Shown in pieces: positions 1 to 5,796 of a DNA stretch of 5,807 nt. Numbering within the stretch: the stretch's first letter is position 1; every line of letters starts with the position of its first letter. The position numbers and the translations under genes were made by a program. The DNA lies in assembly GCA_034666705.1 (NCBI GenBank), contig JAXDLH010000004.1:1-5807 (forward strand), written 5' to 3'. The DNA comes from JAXDLH01 sp034666705. Its GTDB lineage: Bacteria; Chloroflexota; UBA6077; SHYK01. A model generated the notes under the pieces. It saw only the letters and a list, made by a program, of their open reading frames with translations, was not told the origin of the DNA and searched no databases.

Positions 1-1
1 C

Positions 2-1006
2 GACGTCCGTATCGAGACCGTCCCCGACGCCCGCCTCATCGAGCCCACGGACGCGCTCATCACCGTCAAGCGTGCTGCCATCTGCGGCAGCGATCTCTGG
101 CCCTATAAGACGATGGAACCCAGCGAAACCGGTCGCCGGATGGGACACGAGGCCATCGGCGTCGTGGAGGCCGTAGGCTCAGACGTCCGCGCCGTGCACG
201 CCGGTGATCTCGTCGCGATGCCCTTCGCGTACTCTGACGGGACCTGCGACTTCTGCCACGAGGGGCTCCAGACGTCGTGCATCCATGGCGGGTTCTTCGG
301 TGGCGATGACGTCGCCGGAGCGCAGGCCGAAGCAGTCCGTATCCCCCAGGCAGACGGCACACTCGTCGTCCTCCCGGGCGGCACCGACGGCGCGTTGCTG
401 CCATCGCTGCTCACCCTCACCGATGTCATGGGGACCGGCCATCATGCCGCGGTCGCTGCCGAAGTCAGCCCCGGGAAGACCGTGGCCGTCGTCGGGGACG
501 GCGCTGTCGGCTTGTGTGGCGTGATCGCCGCCCGGCGTCTCGGTGCCGAGCACATAATCCTTCTCGGGCACCATGCCGACCGGATCGCACTGGCGAGAGT
601 GTTTGGCGCCACCGACGTCGTGCCGGAGCGGGACGAGGCCGCGGTCGAGCATGTCCGCGAGCTCACCGGGGGCTTCGGCGCCCACTCCGTCCTCGAATGT
701 GTGGGCCTCGACCAGTCGATGGTCACCGCGCTCAGCATCGCGCGTCCGGGTGGCGCGGTCGGGCGCGTCGGTGTTCCGCAGAGCGAGAAGATGCCGGCCT
801 CGCGGCCGGCCTTCTACGACAACATCACCGTGAGTGGCGGCCCCGCCCCGGTCCGCGCGTATCTCGAGGAGTTGCTGCCCGACGTCCTCGAGGGCAGGAT
901 CGAGCCCGGTCGCGTGTTCGATCACGTCACGAACCTCGATGGAGTGCCTGACGGCTATCGGGCGATGAACGACCGCGAGGCGATCAAAGTCCTGATCGAA
1001 CTCTGA
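2..1006 (+). CDS. Zinc-dependent medium-chain alcohol dehydrogenase (N-terminus cut by window edge)
   Basis: NAD(P)-dependent oxidoreductase of the MDR superfamily, expected to interconvert an alcohol and an aldehyde or ketone in the cytoplasm. The 334 visible residues begin in the GroES-like domain at D-V-R-I-E, so about ten residues and the start codon lie outside the window. Seen in the sequence: the ICGSD motif (Cys28 of the visible part) and GHE (His49, Glu50), which bind catalytic zinc, and LTDVM with Asp141. This Cys-His-Asp set resembles the tetrameric bacterial secondary ADHs, where Asp replaces the second Cys. A structural-zinc loop has only three cysteines (82, 85, 93; GTCDFC...TSC). 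The Rossmann fold carries GDGAVG at 165-170, followed by an ECVG motif near 232. The stop is TGA at 1004-1006. An internal ATG at 113 is not the start, because it would remove the catalytic cysteine. The substrate cannot be told from sequence. An MFS transporter remnant begins about 90 bp downstream. Confidence 0.93.
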   Translation, partial: DVRIETVPDARLIEPTDALITVKRAAICGSDLWPYKTMEPSETGRRMGHEAIGVVEAVGSDVRAVHAGDLVAMPFAYSDGTCDFCHEGLQTSCIHGGFFGGDDVAGAQAEAVRIPQADGTLVVLPGGTDGALLPSLLTLTDVMGTGHHAAVAAEVSPGKTVAVVGDGAVGLCGVIAARRLGAEHIILLGHHADRIALARVFGATDVVPERDEAAVEHVRELTGGFGAHSVLECVGLDQSMVTALSIARPGGAVGRVGVPQSEKMPASRPAFYDNITVSGGPAPVRAYLEELLPDVLEGRIEPGRVFDHVTNLDGVPDGYRAMNDREAIKVLIEL

Positions 1007-1095
1007 CACAAAAGACGGGCACATATGGCCGAGCGACGAGCTCACCAGAATCGGGGACGCCGAAGAGCTGCAGATCGCGCCGCGTCGCCCACCGT

Positions 1096-1269
1096 ATGGC
1101 CATGCTGGCGAACATGCTCGTCAGCTACCTGATGATCGTGCTCGACATCTCGATTGTCATCACGGCGCTCCCGAAGATCGAACACGGGCTCCACTTCACG
1201 CCCACCCAGCTCACCTGGGTGCAGAACGCGTATACGCTCTCCTTCGGCGGGTTGACGCAGGAGCTATGA
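1096..1269 (+). pseudogene. N-terminal remnant of a DHA2-family MFS transporter
   Basis: A 57-codon open stretch starting at ATG 1096 encodes the first membrane helix and the start of the second helix of a 14-TM drug/proton antiporter (EmrB/QacA type). Diagnostic are LDISIVITALPKI, matching the helix-1 'LD.TIVN.ALP' motif of DHA2 proteins, then the loop and LTWVQNAYTLSFGGL at the start of helix 2. After GGL the family would continue with LLLGARLGD-like residues; here the frame runs into TQEL and a TGA at 1267. Intact relatives are about 450-550 residues, so roughly 90% is missing. The frame is open upstream to the ADH stop but has no earlier Met; an ATG at 1025 lies in another frame, so the original start may have been lost through a frameshift. 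This is a deletion remnant and is unlikely to make a working transporter. The family assignment is good; whether the break is real or an assembly artefact is unknown. Confidence 0.75.
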
Positions 1270-1484
1270 CTCCCGAGGATCGAGAACAAGAGCCGCTGCC
1301 ACCGCGCCCTGCAAGAGCGCGCTGCAACTCTCAGCCTCGCTACCACCGCGATCGACCAGGCATCCGGCCATGCAGATCTCACCTTGGCTTTGGTTTAGGA
1401 ACTTCTCACACTACCGCCATTGGACGGGGCCCCGTTGCGTCACGCGCTCGCGACGGTTGCATAACGGCTGTCGTGCACGGATCG
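1270..1484 (+). other. Gene-free stretch with degraded coding-like sequence
   Basis: No intact gene is visible between the transporter remnant and the candidate promoter of the dioxygenase. The same frame as the transporter remnant stays open from 1270 to a TAG at 1396-1398, then again to a TAA at 1462-1464. Its first part uses mostly G/C in third positions, as real genes here do. The translated text (including LQERAATLSLATTAID and, after the TAG, ELLTLPPLDG) resembles protein-coding sequence but does not match the continuation of an MFS protein or any family I recognise. It may be the tail of a second decayed gene joined to the transporter fragment by a deletion. I see no inverted-repeat ends or transposase that would identify an insertion element. 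Confidence 0.3.
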
Positions 1485-1493
1485 TGATAGACT
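1485..1493 (+). promoter_or_regulatory. Candidate extended -10 promoter for the dioxygenase-hydrolase unit
   Basis: The sequence TGATAGACT reads as an extended -10 element (TG-N-TAGACT, fitting the TANNNT pattern common in actinobacteria). It ends about 70 bp before the dioxygenase ATG. There is no good -35 hexamer at 17-18 bp; a TTGCAT at 1457-1462 is 25 bp away, too far to count. Transcription would start near 1500 and give a leader of about 60 nt. This is motif-based inference only. Confidence 0.3.
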
Positions 1494-1512
1494 CGCTGCG
1501 AAACGGCGCCGG

Positions 1513-1538
1513 GGCCGGCGTGGGCCGCGCGCCCGGCC
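1513..1538 (+). repeat. GC-rich inverted repeat in the dioxygenase leader
   Basis: GGCCGG at 1513-1518 can pair with CCGGCC at 1533-1538. As an alternative, GGGC at 1522-1525 pairs with GCCC at 1531-1534 around a CGCGC loop. The structures end 12 nt before the Shine-Dalgarno sequence, so they could affect mRNA stability or ribosome access. In sequence this GC-rich such pairing can also arise by chance. Confidence 0.3.
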
Positions 1539-1550
1539 GCCACCGAGGCC

Positions 1551-1556
1551 AGGAGG
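1551..1556 (+). promoter_or_regulatory. Ribosome binding site of the dioxygenase gene
   Basis: A perfect AGGAGG lies 6 nt before the ATG at 1563. It is the strongest Shine-Dalgarno sequence on the plus strand of the window and fixes the start of the dioxygenase-like gene. Confidence 0.85.
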
Positions 1557-1562
1557 AGTTGC

Positions 1563-2546
1563 ATGGCGCGCTTGGTCGGGGCCTACTATATGTCCCACGC
1601 GAACTGGGCCTATCGCCCCGGGGACGACTGGAATGAGACGCGCGCGGGGCGCCAACATCGCAGCGACGTCCCCTTCGACGACCTGAGCACCAATCGGCAG
1701 AAAGGGGCCCAGATCCGGGAGGCGAGACACGTGCTCTCCACCGAGGTCGAGCGCGCCGCCCCGGACGTGCTGGTGGTCTTCGGCGACGATCAGCAGGAGA
1801 GCTTCGATTTCAACAACTTCCCCGCCCTCAGCGTGTACACCGGCGCGCAGTTCGAGGGCCGCCGGATCGACGACGGGGAGGGAGGCGAGCAGCCAAAGCG
1901 GGCCACGAATGCCGGCCATCCGGAAGTGGCGGTTGCCATGCTGACCGGCTTGATGCGCAAAGGCTTTGATCCGGCATTCTCCCTCGACCTGCCGAACCCG
2001 GAGCGAGGGATGTGCCACGCGGTGATGCGGCCCGCGCAAACGCTGGGGGATTTCACGATCCCGGTCGTCCCGGTGCTGGTCAACCACTACTTCGCGCCGC
2101 AACCGACCGCGATGCGGTCGTATCAGCTCGGCCGGGCCGTGGCCGAGATCATCGCGGAGCTGCCGCTCGACCTGCGCATTGCGGTATGCGGCTCGGGCGG
2201 GATGTGGCATACCCCGGAAGCGCCGGGCGCCTGGCTCAACGAGGAGTTCGATCGCACGCTGCTCGATCTGCTCAAGGTCGGCAACGCGCGGGGCATGGCC
2301 GAGTATTTCGACGGCTATCACGTTCCTGAGGATGACAGCAGCCAGCTACAGTACCTCACGCAACGCAGCCGCAACGTGACCGGCATGCCCGGCTTCGGCG
2401 GTCCGCAGGGCGGGACCCGCGAGTCGTGCAGTTGGATCGCGGCGGCCGCCGTGGTCGAAGGCCGTTCCTCCGCGATTGTGGACTACGTGCCCGTATACGC
2501 ATCCCCGCTGGGCGTGGGATTTGCCTACACGCGGGTCGCGGACTGA
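1563..2546 (+). CDS. LigB-superfamily (class III) extradiol dioxygenase-like protein
   Basis: A 327-residue protein with the catalytic-subunit fold of protocatechuate 4,5-dioxygenase LigB (PF02900). Relatives use non-haem Fe(II) to open catechol-type rings next to the diol. Visible landmarks, in order: an N-terminal YYMSHANW with His12, matching LigB His12 (iron ligand); VVFGDDQQESF at 71-81, the strand-end where LigB has a DHA motif with iron ligand His61; MCHAVMRP with His152, matching the conserved mid-domain His; VNHYFAPQP with His175; CGSGGMWH with His216, matching the catalytic base His195 of LigB; NEEFDRTLLDLL; and TRESCSWIAAAA with Glu287, at the position of iron ligand Glu242. The second histidine ligand therefore appears to be Gln77. 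The start is set by an AGGAGG 6 nt upstream. There is no signal peptide, so it should be cytoplasmic. The DLH-family gene follows 35 bp later, suggesting one transcript. The substrate is unknown; a non-catechol substrate or altered metal use is possible. Superfamily assignment is secure, exact activity is not. Confidence 0.85.
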   Translation: MARLVGAYYMSHANWAYRPGDDWNETRAGRQHRSDVPFDDLSTNRQKGAQIREARHVLSTEVERAAPDVLVVFGDDQQESFDFNNFPALSVYTGAQFEGRRIDDGEGGEQPKRATNAGHPEVAVAMLTGLMRKGFDPAFSLDLPNPERGMCHAVMRPAQTLGDFTIPVVPVLVNHYFAPQPTAMRSYQLGRAVAEIIAELPLDLRIAVCGSGGMWHTPEAPGAWLNEEFDRTLLDLLKVGNARGMAEYFDGYHVPEDDSSQLQYLTQRSRNVTGMPGFGGPQGGTRESCSWIAAAAVVEGRSSAIVDYVPVYASPLGVGFAYTRVAD

Positions 2547-2548
2547 AT

Positions 2549-2571
2549 GCCAGCCCCAAGCGCGGGCTGGC
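2549..2571 (+). repeat. Perfect 8-bp hairpin between dioxygenase and hydrolase genes
   Basis: GCCAGCCC (2549-2556) and GGGCTGGC (2564-2571) pair perfectly around a 7-nt loop, starting 2 nt after the dioxygenase stop. The right arm is immediately followed by the G-rich ribosome binding sequence of the next gene. No T-run follows, so a classical intrinsic terminator is unlikely. It could act as an mRNA processing or stabilising element, a partial attenuator, or a translational control on the hydrolase. Confidence 0.6.
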
Positions 2572-2579
2572 GGGGGGAA
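2572..2579 (+). promoter_or_regulatory. G-rich ribosome binding sequence deciding the hydrolase start
   Basis: GGGGGGAA ends 2 nt before the ATG at 2582. It is a poor match to AGGAGG but the only purine-rich run near a start that agrees with the family's N-terminus. It directly abuts the hairpin at 2549-2571. Confidence 0.5.
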
Positions 2580-2581
2580 CG

Positions 2582-3325
2582 ATGACGGTCGATACCAACG
2601 TGCGCGCTGCGTGGATCACGTACCCCGGGGATGACGTTACCATAGCCGCGTACCTGGCGCAGCCGGCGGGCGCGGGGCCCTGGCCCGGCATCATCATGGT
2701 GCATGAGAATCCCGGGCTGACGGAACACCGGCAGGCAGTCACCCGCGAGCTGGCCGGGGAGGGGTACGTCGTCCTCACACCCAACCTGTTCAGTCGCATC
2801 GGGGGTAAGCCGCCCGGAGGCGACGACCACGAGCGCCATCGCGCGATCGGCCAGGCGGTGCCGGACGCGCAGGTGCATAGCGACCTCATGCACAGCTACG
2901 ACTACCTGCTCGCCTGCGACGGCGTCAACCCGGACCGCGTGGGGATTGTCGGGTTCTGCATGGGCGGGGCAAAGGGCTTCTACACCGCCTGCAACTCGCC
3001 CGTCTTTCGGTGCTTGGTCGACTTCTATGGGCCGGTCGAGCAGAGCGCCGAGCGCTACGGGATCGGCCGCTCGTTGTTGCCCTACGCGAAGCATCTCTCC
3101 TGCCCGATCCAGTTCCACTCCGGCACGAAGGACACGAGCTGTACACCCGAAGAGCACGCAGCGCTGCAAGCCGAGCTGGCCCGGTACGGGAAGGAGGCCG
3201 AGTTCTACATGTATGAGGGAGCCCAACACGGGTTCCACGGCGCCGGCGCCAACCACCATGCGGCGCACGCGCCGGTGGCATGGGGCAGAGCCCTCGAGTT
3301 CCTCCACCGCCATCTGCAGTCCTGA
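2582..3325 (+). CDS. Dienelactone hydrolase family protein
   Basis: A 247-residue alpha/beta hydrolase of the DLH family (PF01738), cytoplasmic, expected to hydrolyse a lactone or enol ester. The classical member opens dienelactone to maleylacetate in chlorocatechol degradation. Visible: VHENPGL at 40-46, with Glu42 at the position of the active-site Glu that helps activate the cysteine in characterised DLH; GFCMGG at 124-129 with nucleophile Cys126; GTKD with Asp184; and GAQHGF with His216. The Cys-Asp-His triad is complete. The frame is open upstream to 2426, but that would overlap the dioxygenase by 121 bp and add 52 residues with no family counterpart, so ATG 2582 is preferred. Length is ordinary for the family. 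It lies 35 bp after the dioxygenase, suggesting it acts on that enzyme's product. A histidine-rich stretch near the C-terminus (NHHAAHAP, 224-231) is mildly unusual. The true substrate could be a carboxymethylenebutenolide-like lactone or something quite different. Confidence 0.9.
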   Translation: MTVDTNVRAAWITYPGDDVTIAAYLAQPAGAGPWPGIIMVHENPGLTEHRQAVTRELAGEGYVVLTPNLFSRIGGKPPGGDDHERHRAIGQAVPDAQVHSDLMHSYDYLLACDGVNPDRVGIVGFCMGGAKGFYTACNSPVFRCLVDFYGPVEQSAERYGIGRSLLPYAKHLSCPIQFHSGTKDTSCTPEEHAALQAELARYGKEAEFYMYEGAQHGFHGAGANHHAAHAPVAWGRALEFLHRHLQS

Positions 3326-3336
3326 GTCCGCTTGGT

Positions 3337-3368
3337 TCGCACCAGGCGCACGTGCCGCCTGGTGGCGA
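3337..3368 (+). terminator. Probable terminator hairpin of the dioxygenase-hydrolase unit
   Basis: CACCAGGCG (3340-3348) pairs perfectly with CGCCTGGTG (3356-3364) around the 7-nt loop CACGTGC. The stem can be lengthened by TCG/CGA across one bulged G. It starts 11 nt after the hydrolase stop. A second small hairpin, GCGAG/CTCGC at 3365-3381, competes with the extension or follows directly. There is no U-tract, as is common for proposed terminators in GC-rich actinobacteria. Position and stability support the call; function is inferred. Confidence 0.6.
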
Positions 3369-3404
3369 GGGCCCATCTCGCAAGGCCGGACGTAGCGGCC
3401 GTTT

Positions 3405-3462
3405 TCGTCAACAGCAAAGCGCGAGCTATCCTCTACGGTTCGCCCGCGCTTTGCTGCAACGA
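3405..3462 (-). terminator. Large inverted repeat, probable katG terminator
   Basis: CAGCAAAGCGCG (3412-3423) and CGCGCTTTGCTG (3445-3456) are perfect 12-bp inverted copies separated by 21 bp. TCGT (3405-3408) and ACGA (3459-3462) extend the stem across a 3x2 internal loop. It begins about 15 bp past the katG stop on the minus strand. Lying between converging genes, it may terminate both. A T-tract is lacking on either strand, so a role as a protein-binding or recombination site cannot be excluded. Confidence 0.55.
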
Positions 3463-3476
3463 GATTGGCAGCGAAG

Positions 3477-5720
3477 CTAGGCGCCGGCCGCGGTCGCTCG
3501 TGGCCGCACACCCAGGCCCTGAGCGACAAGGTCGAAGCGATCCAGATTCATTACCTTGCTCCACGCAGCCACGAAGTCACGTACGAACTTCTCCTGCGCG
3601 TCGTCACTTGCGTAGACCTCCGCGAGGGCTCGGAGCTGCGAGTGCGCACCGAAGACAAGGTCGACGGCAGTGCCGGTCCACTTGAGCTCACCCGTGGCAC
3701 GATCGCGACCCTCGTACACGTTCGCAGCCGAGGCGGATGGCTTCCACTCCGTGCGCAGGTCGAGCAGGTTCACGAAGAAGTCGTTGGTCAGCGTCTCGGG
3801 CCGGTTGGTGAGAACGCCGTGCTGGGATTGCCCGAAACTGGTGTTCAGAGCTCGCATGCCGCCGATGAGCACCGTCATCTCGGGCGCGGTCAGCGTCAGC
3901 AGGTTGGCTCGATCCAGCAGCAGGGTCTCTGGCGACAATTCCTCTCCAACTCGGAGGTAGTTGCGCAACCCGTCTGCCCGCGGTTCGAGTACGGCAAACG
4001 ACTCCACGTCGGTTTGCTCCTGCGAGGCATCCGTGCGCCCCGGCGCGAACGGGACCGTGATGTCGTGCCCGGCGTTCTTCGCCGCCTGCTCGACGGCACC
4101 GCATCCGCCCAGCACGATGAGGTCGGCGAGCGCGACCTGCTTCCCGCTGGCCTGTGAGCGGTTGAAGTCCTGCTGGACCTGCTCGAGGGTCTGGAGCACC
4201 CTGGCGAGCTCGGCGGGCTCGTTGACCTCCCAGTCCTTTTCCGGCGCAAGGCGAATTCGCGCCCCGTTGGCTCCGCCACGGTTGTCGGTGCCGCGGAAGC
4301 TGGCCGCCGCCGCCCAGGCGGTGGAGACCAACTGGGAGATGGACAATCCCGATGCGAGGATCTTGCTCTTGAGGGCCACGATGTCCTCGTCCCCGATCAG
4401 TTCATGATCGACCTCGGGGACGGGGTCCTGCCACAACTGCGGCTCCGGAACCCACGGGCCGAGGTAGCGCGAGAGGGGACCCATGTCGCGGTGAAGCAGC
4501 TTGTACCATGCCTTGGCGAACGCGTCGGCGAGCTGGTCCGGGTTCTCGTGGAACCGCTTCGCGATCGGCGCGTAGATCGGGTCCATCCTGAGCGCGAGGT
4601 CCGTCGTGAGCATCATGGGCGCGTGCCGCTTCGTCGGATCATGCGCATCGGGCACCGTACCCTGGGCCTCGGGATTCGTGGGGGTCCACTGCTTCGCACC
4701 GGCGGGGCTCGTCGTCAGCGACCAGTCGTATCTGTGCAGGTTCTCGAGGAACCCGTTGTCCCACTTCGTCGGCTCGTTGGTCCATGCCCCCTCGAGCCCA
4801 CTGGTGATCGTGTCGTCGCCCTTGCCGCTGCCATAGCGGTTCCTCCAGCCGAGACCTTGCTGCTCCAGCGGAGCGCCCTCTGGCTCCGGCCCGACGTTCT
4901 CTGGTGCAGGTGCTGCACCGTGAGCCTTGCCGAATGTGTGGCCGCCGACGATGAGCGCGACCGTCTCCTCATCGTTCATCGCCATGCGGCGGAACGTCTC
5001 TCGGATGTCCCGGGCGGCAGCAAGCGGATCCGGGTTGCCGTTGGGGCCCTCCGGATTCACGTAGATGAGACCCATCTGCACGGCGCCAAACGGCCTGGCG
5101 AGCGCCCGGTCGCCGCTGTAGCGCTCATCGCCGAGCCACGTGTCCTCAGGGCCCCAGAAGATCTCCTCGGGCTCCCAGATGTCCTCACGCCCGAAGCCGA
5201 AGCCGAACGTCTTGAACCCCATCGACTCCATGGCAACGTTGCCGGCGAAGACGAGGAGATCGGCCCAGGAGATCTTCCGGCCATGCTTCTGCTTGATGGG
5301 CCAGAGCAGCCGGCGTGCCTTGTCGAGGCTCGCGTTATCCGGCCAACTGTTGAGGGGGGCGAAGCGCTGACTGCCGTCCCCGGCGCCACCCCGGCCATCC
5401 TCGATACGGTATGTGCCTGCGGCATGCCAGCTCATCCGAATGAAGAGCGGTCCGTAGTGGCCATAGTCGGCCGGCCACCAGTCCTGTGAGGTCGTCATCA
5501 CCTCGATGAGCTCCCGCTTCAGCGCGTCGACGTCGAGAGTCTTGAACGCTTCTGCGTAGCTGAAGTCCTCGCCCATCGGATTGGACCGGGGCGAGTGCTG
5601 GTGGAGCACCGAGAGATCCAACTGATTCGGCCACCAATCTCGGTTCGACTTGGGTCGAGTCTGCTTGGGAGTCGGGGAGGGGATTGCAGGGTTCTCGCTT
5701 TCGCTGCCACGTTCAGACAT
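3477..5720 (-). CDS. katG: Catalase-peroxidase KatG
   Basis: A bifunctional haem b enzyme that breaks down hydrogen peroxide to water and oxygen and also has broad peroxidase activity, giving cytoplasmic oxidative-stress defence. At 747 residues it is full length (M. tuberculosis KatG has 740). The N-terminal haem domain (about 50-415) shows RMSWHAAGTYR with distal Arg95, Trp98 and His99; GLIYVNPEGP with Tyr220; FRRMAMND with Met246, which completes the Met-Tyr-Trp adduct needed for catalase activity; VGGHTFGKAHG with proximal haem ligand His261; Trp313 and Asp374 of the proximal network; and HRDMGP with Arg411, the mobile arginine switch (Arg418 in M. tuberculosis). Ser307 matches the position of M. 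tuberculosis Ser315. The haem-free C-terminal domain (about 440-740) is intact, ending in a short alanine-rich tail. The start at 5720 (MSERGS) is chosen over an in-frame ATG at 5783 because a Shine-Dalgarno sequence precedes it and the upstream 21 residues lack family support. No furA or oxyR gene is visible; the window ends 87 bp upstream. Confidence 0.97.
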   Translation of the reverse strand: MSERGSESENPAIPSPTPKQTRPKSNRDWWPNQLDLSVLHQHSPRSNPMGEDFSYAEAFKTLDVDALKRELIEVMTTSQDWWPADYGHYGPLFIRMSWHAAGTYRIEDGRGGAGDGSQRFAPLNSWPDNASLDKARRLLWPIKQKHGRKISWADLLVFAGNVAMESMGFKTFGFGFGREDIWEPEEIFWGPEDTWLGDERYSGDRALARPFGAVQMGLIYVNPEGPNGNPDPLAAARDIRETFRRMAMNDEETVALIVGGHTFGKAHGAAPAPENVGPEPEGAPLEQQGLGWRNRYGSGKGDDTITSGLEGAWTNEPTKWDNGFLENLHRYDWSLTTSPAGAKQWTPTNPEAQGTVPDAHDPTKRHAPMMLTTDLALRMDPIYAPIAKRFHENPDQLADAFAKAWYKLLHRDMGPLSRYLGPWVPEPQLWQDPVPEVDHELIGDEDIVALKSKILASGLSISQLVSTAWAAAASFRGTDNRGGANGARIRLAPEKDWEVNEPAELARVLQTLEQVQQDFNRSQASGKQVALADLIVLGGCGAVEQAAKNAGHDITVPFAPGRTDASQEQTDVESFAVLEPRADGLRNYLRVGEELSPETLLLDRANLLTLTAPEMTVLIGGMRALNTSFGQSQHGVLTNRPETLTNDFFVNLLDLRTEWKPSASAANVYEGRDRATGELKWTGTAVDLVFGAHSQLRALAEVYASDDAQEKFVRDFVAAWSKVMNLDRFDLVAQGLGVRPRATAAGA

Positions 5721-5726
5721 ATCGGT

Positions 5727-5735
5727 CCTTCTCCT
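5727..5735 (-). promoter_or_regulatory. Ribosome binding site of katG
   Basis: On the minus strand AGGAGAAGG lies 6 nt before the ATG at 5720, within a longer purine-rich run. It supports 5720 as the start against the upstream ATG at 5783, which has no comparable signal. Confidence 0.75.
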
Positions 5736-5754
5736 CTCTGGCTGTTTCCTTGAC

Positions 5755-5767
5755 TGGACACCGTCCA
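5755..5767 (-). promoter_or_regulatory. 13-bp palindrome in katG leader, candidate operator
   Basis: TGGAC-ACC-GTCCA is a perfect inverted repeat with 5-bp arms, 35 bp upstream of the katG start. It lies just downstream of the candidate -10 element, so a bound repressor would block transcription. It does not match a regulator site that I can name with confidence, and a palindrome of this size may occur by chance. Confidence 0.3.
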
Positions 5768-5787
5768 CCCGAGATGCGAGCAAGTAC

Positions 5788-5796
5788 AGACTACCA
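5788..5796 (-). promoter_or_regulatory. Candidate extended -10 element of the katG promoter
   Basis: The minus strand reads TGGTAGTCT, an extended -10 (TG-N-TAGTCT, fitting TANNNT). Transcription would start near 5780, giving a leader of about 60 nt. The -35 region would lie mostly beyond the window edge and cannot be judged. The element resembles the TGATAGACT candidate at 1485-1493 ahead of the dioxygenase gene. Confidence 0.35.

Noticed and set aside
262..300. Possible frameshift in the dehydrogenase suggested by the missing cysteine
   Set aside because: The frame is continuous and the family-typical sequence resumes unchanged on both sides, so this is a family variation and not a sequencing error.
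2426..2581. Upstream in-frame extension of the hydrolase (52 more residues)
   Set aside because: It overlaps the end of the dioxygenase gene by 121 bp, is arginine/glycine-rich in the way of out-of-frame GC-rich translation, and has no counterpart in the DLH family.
2525..3529. Long open frame on the minus strand opposite the hydrolase
   Set aside because: It is antisense to a gene with a complete catalytic triad, overlaps the katG end, and shows no family signature. The same reasoning applies to the antisense frames at 179-1045 and 1440-2321.
4870..4925. Apparent proline/glutamate-rich insertion in KatG (about residues 268-287)
   Set aside because: KatG proteins normally carry a GPEPEAAPLEQ-like loop here; this is standard.
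4404..5489. Long open frame on the plus strand opposite katG
   Set aside because: It lies entirely antisense to a confidently identified gene, is arginine- and valine-rich, and has no recognisable motif; long antisense frames are expected in GC-rich genes.
5721..5783. Alternative katG start at 5783
   Set aside because: The 21 extra residues do not resemble KatG N-termini, and a good Shine-Dalgarno sequence stands before the ATG at 5720. Using 5783 would also place the candidate promoter too close to the start.
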